From contig JBGSLN010000337.1 in NCBI GenBank assembly GCA_041740675.1, positions 1-7,613 on the forward strand: a stretch of DNA of 7,613 nt, written 5' to 3'. Made by a program: the position numbers and the translations under genes. Origin of the DNA: JBGSLN01 sp041740675 (lineage in GTDB: Bacteria; Pseudomonadota; Gammaproteobacteria; JBGSLN01). The notes below the pieces were generated by a model. That model did no database searches, was not told the DNA's origin, and saw only the letters and a list, made by a program, of their open reading frames with translations. Below are positions 1-6,919 of this stretch, piece after piece (position 1 is the first letter of the stretch; each line of letters begins with the position of its first letter).

Positions 1-35
1 CCGCTGACATTCTTGAATATTTAAAGGATGAATAA
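1..35 (+). CDS. Possible C-terminal end of a truncated upstream gene
   Basis: In the third frame the window opens with codons reading ADILEYLKDE and then TAA at 33-35. The other two plus frames meet stops at 5-7 (TGA) and 22-24 (TAA). The peptide is charged and helix-like, as many protein C-termini are, and it would converge on the thioesterase that ends at 86. Only ten residues are visible, so no family can be named and it could be chance. Confidence 0.3.
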   Translation, partial: ADILEYLKDE

Positions 36-85
36 GATGTGAAAAGCGATTTGGATATCCAACAAATTAATATTATTTTAGGGTT

Positions 86-514
86 CTATTTTTTAGTCGG
101 GTCATATTTTTCAATAGACAATTTGTTTTTTAGAAAGTCGGGCATACAGGCTTTTCCTGTTTTTTGATCAACACAAGCAACAGTCACTAATGCCGTTGCT
201 GCTAGCTTATCAAGAGTTTTAAGCTTAATTTGTTGTTCGAAGTGTATTCTTTTATCTGTAAAAGCTGTAAGCTCAATAGTGACATAAAACTCATTATTAG
301 CTTTTAAAGGTCTACGATATTGAATTTCTATGCCTGCCACAACAAAATCATATCCTTGTTGATGATATTCAACAAAATCTATTCCAATTGTACGAGCATA
401 ATCGTTTCGCGCTTGTTCAATATAGTTGATGAAAGTTGCATTATTGACAATACCTAAACAATCTAGTTCATAATCCCGTACTTTTGATTCCCAGATAAAT
501 GTATTTTCTTTCAT
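86..514 (-). CDS. Acyl-CoA thioesterase, 4HBT hotdog family
   Basis: A 142-residue cytoplasmic protein of the 4-hydroxybenzoyl-CoA thioesterase (YbgC/FadM-like) family, which hydrolyses acyl-CoA thioesters; the natural acyl group cannot be told from sequence. The family signature is at residues 14-36: a run DYELDCLGIVNNATF followed by YIEQAR. Asp18 sits where YbgC-type enzymes have the catalytic aspartate, and Gly21, the NN pair and the E-x-x-R helix are conserved. The length is normal for a single hotdog domain. I start at the ATG at 512-514, which has GAGAG about 6 bases upstream. An in-frame TTG at 524-526 would add four residues, but it overlaps that ribosome binding site. The gene is divergent from the cupin gene across about 200 bases. 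A TATAAA (minus strand, 531-536) and a consensus TTGACA (565-570) lie upstream, but they are spaced too far apart to form one promoter. Confidence 0.85.
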   Translation of the reverse strand: MKENTFIWESKVRDYELDCLGIVNNATFINYIEQARNDYARTIGIDFVEYHQQGYDFVVAGIEIQYRRPLKANNEFYVTIELTAFTDKRIHFEQQIKLKTLDKLAATALVTVACVDQKTGKACMPDFLKNKLSIEKYDPTKK

Positions 515-613
515 TGTTACTCTCAACTATTTTATAGTTTTGTCTTGAATTAAAGCTAAAAAAATGTCAAATATTCAAAATATTAGTGATTTTCTATACA
601 AGTTTGAAGATGA

Positions 614-642
614 TTGTATAACTTTATTAAGTATATCATAAT
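614..642 (+). promoter_or_regulatory. Candidate sigma-70 promoter for the cupin gene
   Basis: TTGTAT at 614-619 is followed after 17 bases by CATAAT at 637-642, which matches five of six positions of the -10 consensus. The -35 element is poor. It would give a leader of roughly 70 bases before the cupin start at 720. The region is very AT-rich, so such matches arise easily by chance. Confidence 0.25.
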
Positions 643-719
643 TGGTGTTATAAGATATTTTACTCTTATATAGTATTGCGAGTTGAATTATCTAATCATT
701 TATAACAAACGAGGATTTT

Positions 720-1217
720 ATGCTTAAAAATAAATTACAAAAAGTATTTTCCCTATTTTTTTTGTTAGCAACCTTTAATATGTTGAATATAGCTTATGCT
801 GCAACAGCACAAAGTACAACGGATCCTAATCTTAGTAATGCGATAGTGACTCAGCAGATTTTGCAAAAAGCGCAAGCAAATAATAATTGGAAATTTGCAT
901 TTGTAACTGGGAAACATGAACAAGTTGTTTTTATGAATGTATCACCCATGACTAATCCCAAAAATGAGATCGGTATAGAAACTCATCCATTTGATCAAGT
1001 AATTCTGATTGTTGAAGGCAATGGAAAAGCAATCCTAAATGGTCAGCAGGCATCGATGGTAAGCACTGGGGATATGATTTTCATTCCACAAGGTGTTCAA
1101 CATAACGTTATTAATTTAAATACCGATAAGCCACTAAAGCTAATTAGTTTTTATTCAGCTACTGATATACCACCACATGCAGTTTATAAGACAAAGGCTG
1201 ATCAACCTCAAGATTAG
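720..1217 (+). CDS. Exported cupin-domain protein
   Basis: A 165-residue protein with a cleavable signal peptide: basic start (MLKNKLQK), a hydrophobic core over residues 9-25 and a likely cleavage site after AYA at 25-27. The mature protein would therefore act in the periplasm or outside the cell. Residues about 66-147 form one cupin barrel. Motif 1 reads IGIETHPFDQ, then VEGNG; motif 2 reads IPQGVQHNVIN. Glu87, His89, Gln93 and His128 fit the metal ligands of the cupin subgroup with an E-x-H-x-x-x-Q pattern. Relatives often annotated as mannose-6-phosphate-isomerase-like cupins have this domain, but the reaction is unknown and I do not assign one. The start is supported by GAGGA at 711-715. 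It stands alone, divergent from the thioesterase. Confidence 0.85.
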   Translation: MLKNKLQKVFSLFFLLATFNMLNIAYAATAQSTTDPNLSNAIVTQQILQKAQANNNWKFAFVTGKHEQVVFMNVSPMTNPKNEIGIETHPFDQVILIVEGNGKAILNGQQASMVSTGDMIFIPQGVQHNVINLNTDKPLKLISFYSATDIPPHAVYKTKADQPQD

Positions 1218-1336
1218 TGTTAGATAAAATAGTCGGTGCAGAATTAAATTCCATGATTTTGAGATTTTTTAGATGGTAGAACATGCAAAATAATTCTTGC
1301 TACTGAATTTACTACAGGTCTAGACAATACTTCCCA

Positions 1337-1351
1337 AAAGGAATTTCCTTT
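1337..1351. repeat. Short palindrome upstream of the patatin gene
   Basis: AAAGGAA, one T, then TTCCTTT: a perfect 7+1+7 inverted repeat about 100 bases before the patatin start. The symmetry could suit a dimeric regulator, but one copy in an AT-rich spacer proves nothing. It also lies inside the minus-strand coding-like fragment at 1244-1408. Confidence 0.3.
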
Positions 1352-1362
1352 GATAGCATTAG

Positions 1363-1399
1363 TTAGAGTGAATTGCTGTCGATAGTTAATCCACTCTAA
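1363..1399. repeat. Inverted repeat, 8-base arms with a 21-base loop
   Basis: TTAGAGTG at 1363-1370 pairs exactly with CACTCTAA at 1392-1399. No T-run follows on either strand, so an intrinsic terminator is unlikely. It lies 50-90 bases before the patatin start, where an operator or a leader hairpin could sit; this is untested. Confidence 0.3.
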
Positions 1400-1451
1400 G
1401 TGTCTCGGTTATCTTTTAAAATGATTCAATGGAAGAAGAGAAATAAAATAT

Positions 1452-2609
1452 ATGTCAAAACAAAAAAAATTATCCTCCAGTCGTTCAAAAGAAGTCGTTT
1501 TTGTAATGCAAGGCGGTGGGGCATTGGGGGCTTATCAAGTAGGTTTAGTCGAGGCGCTCACAGAAAATGGATATAAACCAGACTGGATTGTTGGAACTTC
1601 TATTGGAGCTATCAATTCGTCATTGTTTGCAGGTAACGCGCCCTCTGTTCGAATAGATAAACTTAAACAATTCTGGGATATTGTAACAAGAAGCACTTTT
1701 CCATTATTAACCGACGATGAGATAACGCGCAGAATACACAATTTTTGGAGTGCGCAACTTACATTGTATTTTGGCCAATCAGGTTTCTTTTCCCCACGTT
1801 GGTCAATCCCTTGGCTCAATACGGAAGGTACCCCTGCTACCGCTAGTTTTTACGATACAAGCGAGTTACGCAATACGCTTGAACAGCTTATTGATTTTGA
1901 ACGCATTAATTATGGAGAAACACGATTAAGTTTAGGGGCTGTTGAAGTACAAACTGGAAAATTGGTTTACTTCGATAATAAGGAACAAAAAATTGGCCCA
2001 GAGCATATCATGGCGAGTGGCGCTCTCCCACCTGGTTTCCCTGCTGTTGAAATCGACGGTAAAATGTACTGGGATGGAGGGATTTCTTCCAATACGCCTG
2101 TAGCACATGTTATTCGATGCAATATCCACTCCGATCATACTATGCAAAAACACTTTTTGTGTTTCATGATGCAGGTTTTTGATTCATATGGCCTTTTACC
2201 CTGTTCAATCGATGATGTATTGAGACGTAAAAAAGATATCAGCTTTTCAAGTCGATACTTTCACGAAATTTCTCTGCATGGTGAAATACACCGCTTGCGT
2301 CATGTTATTCAGCGTCTCATCGATGAGATACCTGGTCATCGAAAATCTGATCCAGAAATAAAAAATATTATAGGACATAATGAGTCAATGTTAATTGATT
2401 TAGTACGATTTCAATATCAACATAAAGCGACGGATCTATTTTCAAAAGATTTTGAATTCTCAAAACAATCTATTGTTGAACATATGCAGGCGGGCTACCG
2501 AGATGCTCTTGTAGGCATCGCTAAATCTCCTTGGCTTAAGCCGAGATCTGAAAATGAGGGTATTATCCTTCATGACTTTGGTCTCCATGAAGATACGGGC
2601 ACCCAATAA
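1452..2609 (+). CDS. Patatin-like phospholipase (DUF3734 type)
   Basis: A 385-residue predicted lipid acyl hydrolase, expected to release fatty acids from phospholipids with a Ser-Asp dyad. Residues about 15-215 are the patatin domain: the oxyanion-hole glycines GGGALGAYQVG at 21-31, the nucleophile elbow GTSIG with Ser50, and the WDGG motif with Asp208. All catalytic elements are present. The C-terminal part (about 235-365) carries RRKKDISFSSR, EIHRLRHVIQRL and QAGYRDA, the pattern I know from the DUF3734 extension. Legionella has such a protein, PatD, encoded with 3-hydroxybutyrate dehydrogenase BdhA; no bdhA is next to this copy. There is no signal peptide. Residues about 231-235 (MQKHF) look like a small insertion just before the strand that follows the dyad Asp. 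ATG 1452 has a purine-rich GAAGAAGAG at 1432-1440, slightly far upstream. The gene is convergent with the regulator at 2708. Confidence 0.88.
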   Translation: MSKQKKLSSSRSKEVVFVMQGGGALGAYQVGLVEALTENGYKPDWIVGTSIGAINSSLFAGNAPSVRIDKLKQFWDIVTRSTFPLLTDDEITRRIHNFWSAQLTLYFGQSGFFSPRWSIPWLNTEGTPATASFYDTSELRNTLEQLIDFERINYGETRLSLGAVEVQTGKLVYFDNKEQKIGPEHIMASGALPPGFPAVEIDGKMYWDGGISSNTPVAHVIRCNIHSDHTMQKHFLCFMMQVFDSYGLLPCSIDDVLRRKKDISFSSRYFHEISLHGEIHRLRHVIQRLIDEIPGHRKSDPEIKNIIGHNESMLIDLVRFQYQHKATDLFSKDFEFSKQSIVEHMQAGYRDALVGIAKSPWLKPRSENEGIILHDFGLHEDTGTQ

Positions 2610-2707
2610 TTTTGAATGGGTTTACAACAATTAATTACAATTCATCCGATGAAAAGGATCTAAATAATATAGAATAAAGCTTGTATTTTGTAAATTTGCG
2701 TTGCTAT

Positions 2708-3469
2708 TTAATAAATATTAAACACATCAAGTATAATCGATGCACTTGATAAAAGCTCTCTTGGAATTTTTTGTTCGTACCCCATTTCTTGTAGCCTTTT
2801 ATATAATGCAGGTCGGCTGTATACATTAAACTTTATATAGAGTTGATCATTAAAAATACTGTCAATTGTGCTTTTAGATAGTTTCTTGCCTTCAATTTTA
2901 TATAGCGCTTCAGCAATTTCTTGACTGCTTAAATGCGCCAAGAAGAAAAAAATAACTTGTTTTTCACGTTTACTTAGAATTGGGAGTTGATTGCTGGTAT
3001 CTGGTGGATTGTTAAGCGAAAGTAAAGATTTTTTTAAATAATGGTCTAAGTTTACTGAGCCTATTCCAAATCCTTGAAATAGAATACCTACTATATTGTT
3101 AGTATTTGGGTTAATTATAGGAGATTTAATACAAAGGTATGGAACTAGTCCAATAGAAAACTTATTAATTTTTAGCAACGTTTTTGGGTTACGGCCGTCA
3201 ATAACGAGTTGATCTTCCTGAGCAAGCACCGCTTCAAGATCAATCTCATTATCATAAAGAGATAAACATGTTCTTTTACCAAAAACTTCGGCCATCGACT
3301 TACCCATCAGTTGCAACAAATAGTTAGAACAAAATATATGTTCAAAATTTCTATTTTTTATAGCAAGCATTTGTTGCGGAGCTGCTATAGATAAAAATTG
3401 AATTGCATTGAGGATGGTAGTTAAAAAATCTTCATCCGAATAATTAATATTAGATATGTTAGTTAACAT
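2708..3469 (-). CDS. PAS-like sensor with LuxR-type helix-turn-helix
   Basis: A 253-residue predicted transcription factor. Residues about 20-140 resemble a PAS sensing domain: the stretch around AIKNRNFEHIFCSN with a following Leu-rich helix, and a later strand reading NIVGILFQGFGIG. Residues 165-230 are a DNA-binding region beginning LSKREKQVIFFFLAHLSSQE, as in LuxR/GerE proteins (L-x-x-R-E-x-x-V, then S-x-x-E-I-A). The recognition-helix part, KLSKSTIDSIFNDQLYIKF, is longer than in typical LuxR members. I associate this variant with PAS/LuxR-type proteins of Legionella and relatives. There is no receiver domain and no membrane segment, so it is probably a cytoplasmic one-component regulator; the ligand is unknown. 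ATG 3467-3469 has only a weak ribosome binding site. It is divergent from the MFS exporter, its most likely target. Confidence 0.75.
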   Translation of the reverse strand: MLTNISNINYSDEDFLTTILNAIQFLSIAAPQQMLAIKNRNFEHIFCSNYLLQLMGKSMAEVFGKRTCLSLYDNEIDLEAVLAQEDQLVIDGRNPKTLLKINKFSIGLVPYLCIKSPIINPNTNNIVGILFQGFGIGSVNLDHYLKKSLLSLNNPPDTSNQLPILSKREKQVIFFFLAHLSSQEIAEALYKIEGKKLSKSTIDSIFNDQLYIKFNVYSRPALYKRLQEMGYEQKIPRELLSSASIILDVFNIY

Positions 3470-3511
3470 AATACCCAGTTTACCTTTTTAAAAAATTGTA
3501 GCATTTTATGA

Positions 3512-3709
3512 TTATCTAGTCTGTATATTCGAAACCAGCACAAAAGTACGGTTTTAACCAAAGATTTTTTAGCGGATAATCCTATTTGTCAATCTATTTT
3601 CAACAGAGGCATTAATATGTATCAAACAGGAATATGGCAACGGCAGCTATTTTTAGGAAATTTAACCTGCAATCCTGGATTTCCTAAATCTACATGCGAT
3701 TATAAATAA
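3512..3709 (+). other. Unrecognised coding-like frame; short ORF 3617-3709
   Basis: Between the divergent regulator and exporter genes a plus frame stays open for 65 codons (TGA at 3509-3511 to TAA at 3707-3709). Its protein-like sequence includes TKDFLADNPICQSIFNR and GIWQRQLFLGNLTCNPGF. The only ATG is at 3617, with GAGG at 3606-3609 in good position, giving a 30-residue peptide with two cysteines. Upstream of that ATG the frame still looks coding, so this may be the 3' end of a decayed gene rather than a leader peptide. Either way it ends 33 bases before the exporter start. I do not recognise it. Confidence 0.3.
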
Positions 3710-3742
3710 TGCTCAAAATACAGCAACCAATAAATTTAATTG

Positions 3743-4942
3743 ATGAAATACAAACTTGATACTAAACAACCACAGCTACTTTACCTAATTTTGCTTATTG
3801 GTTTTCCTTCCGCAGCAACTGTGTTAATAAGTCCAGCATTGCCAGCAATTAGTCATTTTTTTAGTGTATCAGCAGGATATTCCCAACAATTAATCACAAT
3901 TTATGTTGTAGGTTATGCAGTAGGGCAGCTTATTTATTCACCATTCGCAAATAGATACGGGCGAAAAATCGCAATTTACTTAGGCATTGTTTTGTATTTA
4001 ATAAGCTGTTTAATTTGTTTGTTAGGTATTTATTTTCATAGCATCGAAATTATTTTTTTAGGACGTTTGCTAATGGCGCTTGGCGCTAGTGTTGGGATGA
4101 TTATAAGTTTTACGATTATTAATGATTTTTATGATCCAGAACAAGCACGAGCTGTGGTGAGTTATACAATTCTGTCTTATGCTTTCATGCCAGCATTAGC
4201 GATTGCTTTGGGTGGATTTATTACAACTCATTTATCCTGGATTGACTGTTTTTATTTTTATTTAGTTTACGGCATAATAATTTTAATTACTAGCACGCAA
4301 TTGCCAGAAACCTTGCAAACTAAAAACTCTGATGCATTTAAAATTAAGTCTTTATTTTTCAATTTTTATATTGCATTGTGTAGTTGGCGACTTGTATTGT
4401 TTTCAACTATATATGGATTAATGTCGGCATTTATATATATCGTTGCAAGCATCGGACCCTTTATTGGCATTAATAAAATTGGATTAACACCCGCTTACTA
4501 TGGTCTGCTTCTACTCATACCTTATTCTGGTCAATTTATTGGAGGGATATTTTCAGGTTCCTTAAATAGACGATTTTCAGCATATAAGGTAATAACGTTG
4601 GGCTATAGCTGTATTATAGTTGGCAGCTTGTTGATGTTTGTCAGTTTTAGTTTTAATTGGGTAAACACTTTCAGTTTAATGGCACCTATTTTTCTTATTA
4701 TGATAGGGTTGCCTATGACCTATAGCAATGTCACGGTAATGGCGTTGGTTGATTATGAAGATAAAGCCACAGGTTCTGCCATTATGAGTTTTATTACATT
4801 ATTTATTACTCTAGTAGCTATTTTTATTTTAACGCTGATTCCTGGTAAAAATCCGCTGAAAATGCCAGCTTCATTTATCATCATTTTGATTTTAGCAATC
4901 ATCGCACTTTGTCATGCGAAAAATCGATTTCATCACAAGTGA
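3743..4942 (+). CDS. MFS exporter, Bcr/CflA-type multidrug family
   Basis: A 399-residue inner-membrane transporter of the major facilitator superfamily, expected to export small molecules by proton antiport. Hydrophobic segments along the whole length fit 12 helices, with a central loop at about residues 188-205. The region before helix 2 and after it, GYAVGQLIYSPFANRYGRK at 57-75, is the Bcr/CflA form of MFS motif A; LGRLLMALGAS at 106-116 matches the arginine-containing motif B. The early SPALPAI stretch at 30-36 is also typical (usually LPALPAI). The motif C region reads MPALAIALGG, weaker than the usual GPxxGG. The substrate is unknown: drug, siderophore or metabolite are all possible. 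I start at ATG 3743; a TTG directly before it at 3740 is also in frame, and neither has a clear ribosome binding site. The divergent regulator at 2708-3469 may control it. Confidence 0.85.
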   Translation: MKYKLDTKQPQLLYLILLIGFPSAATVLISPALPAISHFFSVSAGYSQQLITIYVVGYAVGQLIYSPFANRYGRKIAIYLGIVLYLISCLICLLGIYFHSIEIIFLGRLLMALGASVGMIISFTIINDFYDPEQARAVVSYTILSYAFMPALAIALGGFITTHLSWIDCFYFYLVYGIIILITSTQLPETLQTKNSDAFKIKSLFFNFYIALCSWRLVLFSTIYGLMSAFIYIVASIGPFIGINKIGLTPAYYGLLLLIPYSGQFIGGIFSGSLNRRFSAYKVITLGYSCIIVGSLLMFVSFSFNWVNTFSLMAPIFLIMIGLPMTYSNVTVMALVDYEDKATGSAIMSFITLFITLVAIFILTLIPGKNPLKMPASFIIILILAIIALCHAKNRFHHK

Positions 4943-5108
4943 ATGGATTGAGTTGAAAAAACTAACTTCTTTTCTGCGCGCATTGAAAGTCTATCTATTA
5001 AAAATTTTTTTGATACGTATTTTGAAAAGAATTTTATTGCATCAATTATTCATTAGAAAGGTTCAATAGAAATCAATCAAAAAGTAATTTCAGGCAGCGT
5101 TGTATTTT

Positions 5109-5493
5109 ATGGCAATTTGTATTATTGGTGCTGGCATAGCTGGACTAGCGGCTGCTAAAAAGCTTAAAATAAGTGGCTATAAGGTTTGAAAATGCAGGAA
5201 AGGAACTATTTATTGAACAAACCATGAGTACATTGCAACAACTTTTTGGCAATGCTATTCTAAAGCCAATTACCACTATTACCACAAATTGGGCAATTGA
5301 TCCTTTCTCTCCAGGTGCATATTCTTACATTCCTGTTGGTGCGAGTGGAAATGATTTTGATATATTAGCAGAGGCTGCTGCTGATAAATTATTTTTTGCA
5401 GGAGAAGCTACTTATCGAGAGTGTCACTCTACAGTTCAAGGTGCTTATCTTTCTGGCATCCGAGAAGCAACGAAGATTATATCAGCAAATTGA
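5109..5493 (+). pseudogene. Flavin amine oxidase remnant, internal deletion plus frameshift
   Basis: Two ends of one flavin monoamine oxidase gene. From ATG 5109 the frame reads MAICIIGAGIAGLAAAKKL, the GxGxxG dinucleotide-binding motif at the N-terminus of FAD amine oxidases, and stops at TGA 5187-5189 after 26 codons. In another frame, open from about 5173 to 5493, lies the family's C-terminus: FSPGAYSYIPVGAS, then LFFAGEATYRECHSTVQGAY, then LSGIREA, which normally contacts the flavin. Complete enzymes have roughly 430-480 residues; about 130 codons remain, so some 300 codons of the middle are gone and the frames do not match. The C-terminal frame can begin at GTG 5173, but a 106-residue product would lack the FAD-binding domain. 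It lies between the exporter and the HD gene. The missing part must have been deleted, since no transposon is present at the junction. Confidence 0.85.
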
Positions 5494-5572
5494 AGTCTAA
5501 TTTAATATTGAATGATATTTGTTACAGAGAAGTATTAAGCATGTAAAAACTATAAGATATTTAAGGTCAAAG

Positions 5573-6169
5573 ATGAATAATATAGAAAAATTGCAAAAAC
5601 AAATCGATTTTATTGCTGAAGTTGACAAACTTAAAAACGTACTACGTTATACTTCACCGATTGGTATGGAGCGTAAAGAAAATTCTGCTGAACATAGTTG
5701 GCATGTAGTTATGGCTGCTATGATTTTACTAGAATATGCAAATGAAGAAGTCAACTTATTAAAAGTAGTCAAGATGCTTGCAATACATGATATTGTTGAG
5801 ATCGATGTGGGGGATACTTTTCATTTTCATAAATCTGAAAAACCAGATCTATACCTGCAAGAATTAGCTGCCGCAGAACGAATTTTCGGACTATTAGATT
5901 CTTCTCAAAAAGAAGAATATCTTGCACTTTGGAAAGAATTTGAAAGTCGAGAAACAATAGAAGCACAATATGCAATTGCTATTGATCGTATAATAGCTTT
6001 TATCATAAACTCTCGCAATAAAGGGGGTACGTGGGCAAAGCATAACATTACAGTGCAGCTTGCTTTAGAAAAAAATTCGCATATTGAAGAAGGCTCAAGA
6101 ATGCTATGGGAAATGGCGCAAATACTAGTAAATGAAACCTATGCCAAAGGATATATATCTCAAACCTAA
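5573..6169 (+). CDS. HD-domain hydrolase, YfbR/HDDC2-like nucleotidase
   Basis: A 198-residue cytoplasmic metal-dependent phosphohydrolase of the HD superfamily (HD_3 type). Relatives YfbR and HDDC2 are 5'-deoxynucleotidases, so nucleotide-monophosphate dephosphorylation is the likely role, though substrates vary. The metal ligands are visible: His41 in ENSAEHSWH (37-44), His72-Asp73 in IHDIVEIDVGD (71-81), and Asp138 in AIDRIIAF. Glu76, three residues after the HD pair, fits the catalytic acid of this subfamily. The length is normal. I start at ATG 5573 because AAGG at 5563-5566 lies 6 bases upstream and the protein then begins where relatives begin. An upstream in-frame TTG at 5519 would add 18 unusual residues without a good ribosome binding site. 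It starts 79 bases after the broken amine oxidase, with no sign of a shared operon. Confidence 0.85.
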   Translation: MNNIEKLQKQIDFIAEVDKLKNVLRYTSPIGMERKENSAEHSWHVVMAAMILLEYANEEVNLLKVVKMLAIHDIVEIDVGDTFHFHKSEKPDLYLQELAAAERIFGLLDSSQKEEYLALWKEFESRETIEAQYAIAIDRIIAFIINSRNKGGTWAKHNITVQLALEKNSHIEEGSRMLWEMAQILVNETYAKGYISQT

Positions 6170-6258
6170 TTTAACAAAAGTTTCAGTCAGCAGCAGTTAT
6201 TAGATTTATTTAATGGCCTTATATACTTTCATTTCCAAGCATAATTTCTATATCTAAT

Positions 6259-6296
6259 AGCATCAAATGTTTGCAATATATACGTATTTGATAGCT
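6259..6296. repeat. Inverted repeat between convergent genes
   Basis: AGCATCAAAT at 6259-6268 pairs with ATTTGATAGCT at 6286-6296, ten base pairs with one bulged A and a 17-base loop. It lies in the 200-base spacer between the HD gene and the converging VUT remnant, where a transcription terminator is expected. No T-run follows on either strand, so if it terminates transcription it is not a classical intrinsic terminator. Confidence 0.3.
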
Positions 6297-6369
6297 TGAC
6301 TACCCTTAAAAACAATGACAATGGGTATCGTACTTAATCATTCTATTGAACTTTGTAAAAATAAAAAAA

Positions 6370-6873
6370 TTATCTTACAACTGTCAATGAAGTATTTTTT
6401 GCTTCAGTAGAAAATCGAACTCGAAAAATATTATAATTCACTTTGTAATCAAAAACATTAACTTTTTCTTTGATTTTTAAATAACGTGCTAGAAAACATT
6501 CCGGTGTTATAAAAACCATTGTCATAATAATTTTAAAAATGGTTACTGAAATAAAAATATGAAGTAATTCAAGTTTATCAACAATACCAATATACATTAA
6601 TGGATATGCAATAAGATTATAAATAATTTCTCCACCACTGGTGGACACGGCGCCTCTTAACCAATATTTTTTTCCATTCACCCATTTTTTTAATTTTGAA
6701 ACCAGATAGTTATCAAAAGAAAAGCCACATATTGTGCCAATGATCCCAGCTATCGCCACTCTTGGCATAGAGCCCAATATTAAGTTAAAACTCGTTTGTT
6801 TTTGTAAATTTTCAGGTGAAGGCAAATGGATTGGAATATTTGAACCTATTGTGAAAATTGAATTATTGCGGAA
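6370..6873 (-). pseudogene. VUT family (YhhQ-like) transporter gene, 5' end missing
   Basis: The readable protein corresponds to the C-terminal part of the VUT family (DUF165; YhhQ imports queuosine precursors). Conserved marks in order, counted from TTG 6825: PRVAIAGIIGTICGFSFDN at 21-39, WLRGAVST at 55-62, the membrane segment with Lys98, ITPECF at 106-111, then the KIKEKVNVFDY tail at 117-127. About three membrane segments remain, whereas complete members have 210-230 residues and about six or seven. In frame upstream of TTG 6825 are 16 more open codons (including NIPIHLPSP, still family-like), then TGA at 6874-6876. No ATG start and no N-terminal half occur in any minus frame beyond it. 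I conclude the gene has lost its 5' part. A 151-residue product from TTG 6825 is conceivable, but no ribosome binding site supports it. Confidence 0.7.
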
Positions 6874-6919
6874 TCATTTCCCACTATCTTACAAAAAGTT
6901 ATTTAAAAGGAGCTTTGTT

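Larger units (their letters stand above)
1244..1408 (-). pseudogene. Unrecognised gene fragment, C-terminal end only
   Basis: On the minus strand a frame stays open for 54 codons between TAA at 1409-1411 and TAA at 1244-1246. Its composition looks like protein: LEWINYRQQFTLTNAIKGN, then SFWEVLSRPVVNS, then VARIILHVLPSKKSQ. It has no ATG or GTG, only an internal TTG, and no ribosome binding site. It fills the 234-base gap between the cupin and patatin genes, on the opposite strand. I read it as the 3' end of a decayed gene that has lost its start. I do not recognise the family. A chance open frame is possible. Confidence 0.3.

Noticed and set aside
51..62. TTGGATATCCAA, a perfect 12-base palindrome between two converging gene ends
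   Set aside because: As a hairpin it would have only four pairs and no T-run, so it does not support a terminator. No second copy suggests an operator.
1535..2153. Minus-strand open frames opposite the patatin gene
   Set aside because: They are antisense shadows of a clearly coding gene and show no family motifs or ribosome binding sites.
2610..2707. CCCA...TGGG repeat after the patatin stop as a terminator
   Set aside because: It has only four pairs, a long loop, and no following T-run on either strand.
4943..5068. Two overlapping open frames after the exporter stop, one in frame with the exporter and one at 4952-5056
   Set aside because: Neither has a start codon with a ribosome binding site, both are short, and both are open together in AT-rich sequence. 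Neither looks like a known protein end.
5769..5975. Minus-strand open frame opposite the HD-domain gene
   Set aside because: It is a shadow of the HD gene, with no independent support.
6219..6293. Minus-strand frame reading IRIYCKHLMLLDIEIML before a stop
   Set aside because: About 25 codons, no ribosome binding site, no recognisable family, and an in-frame stop close upstream.
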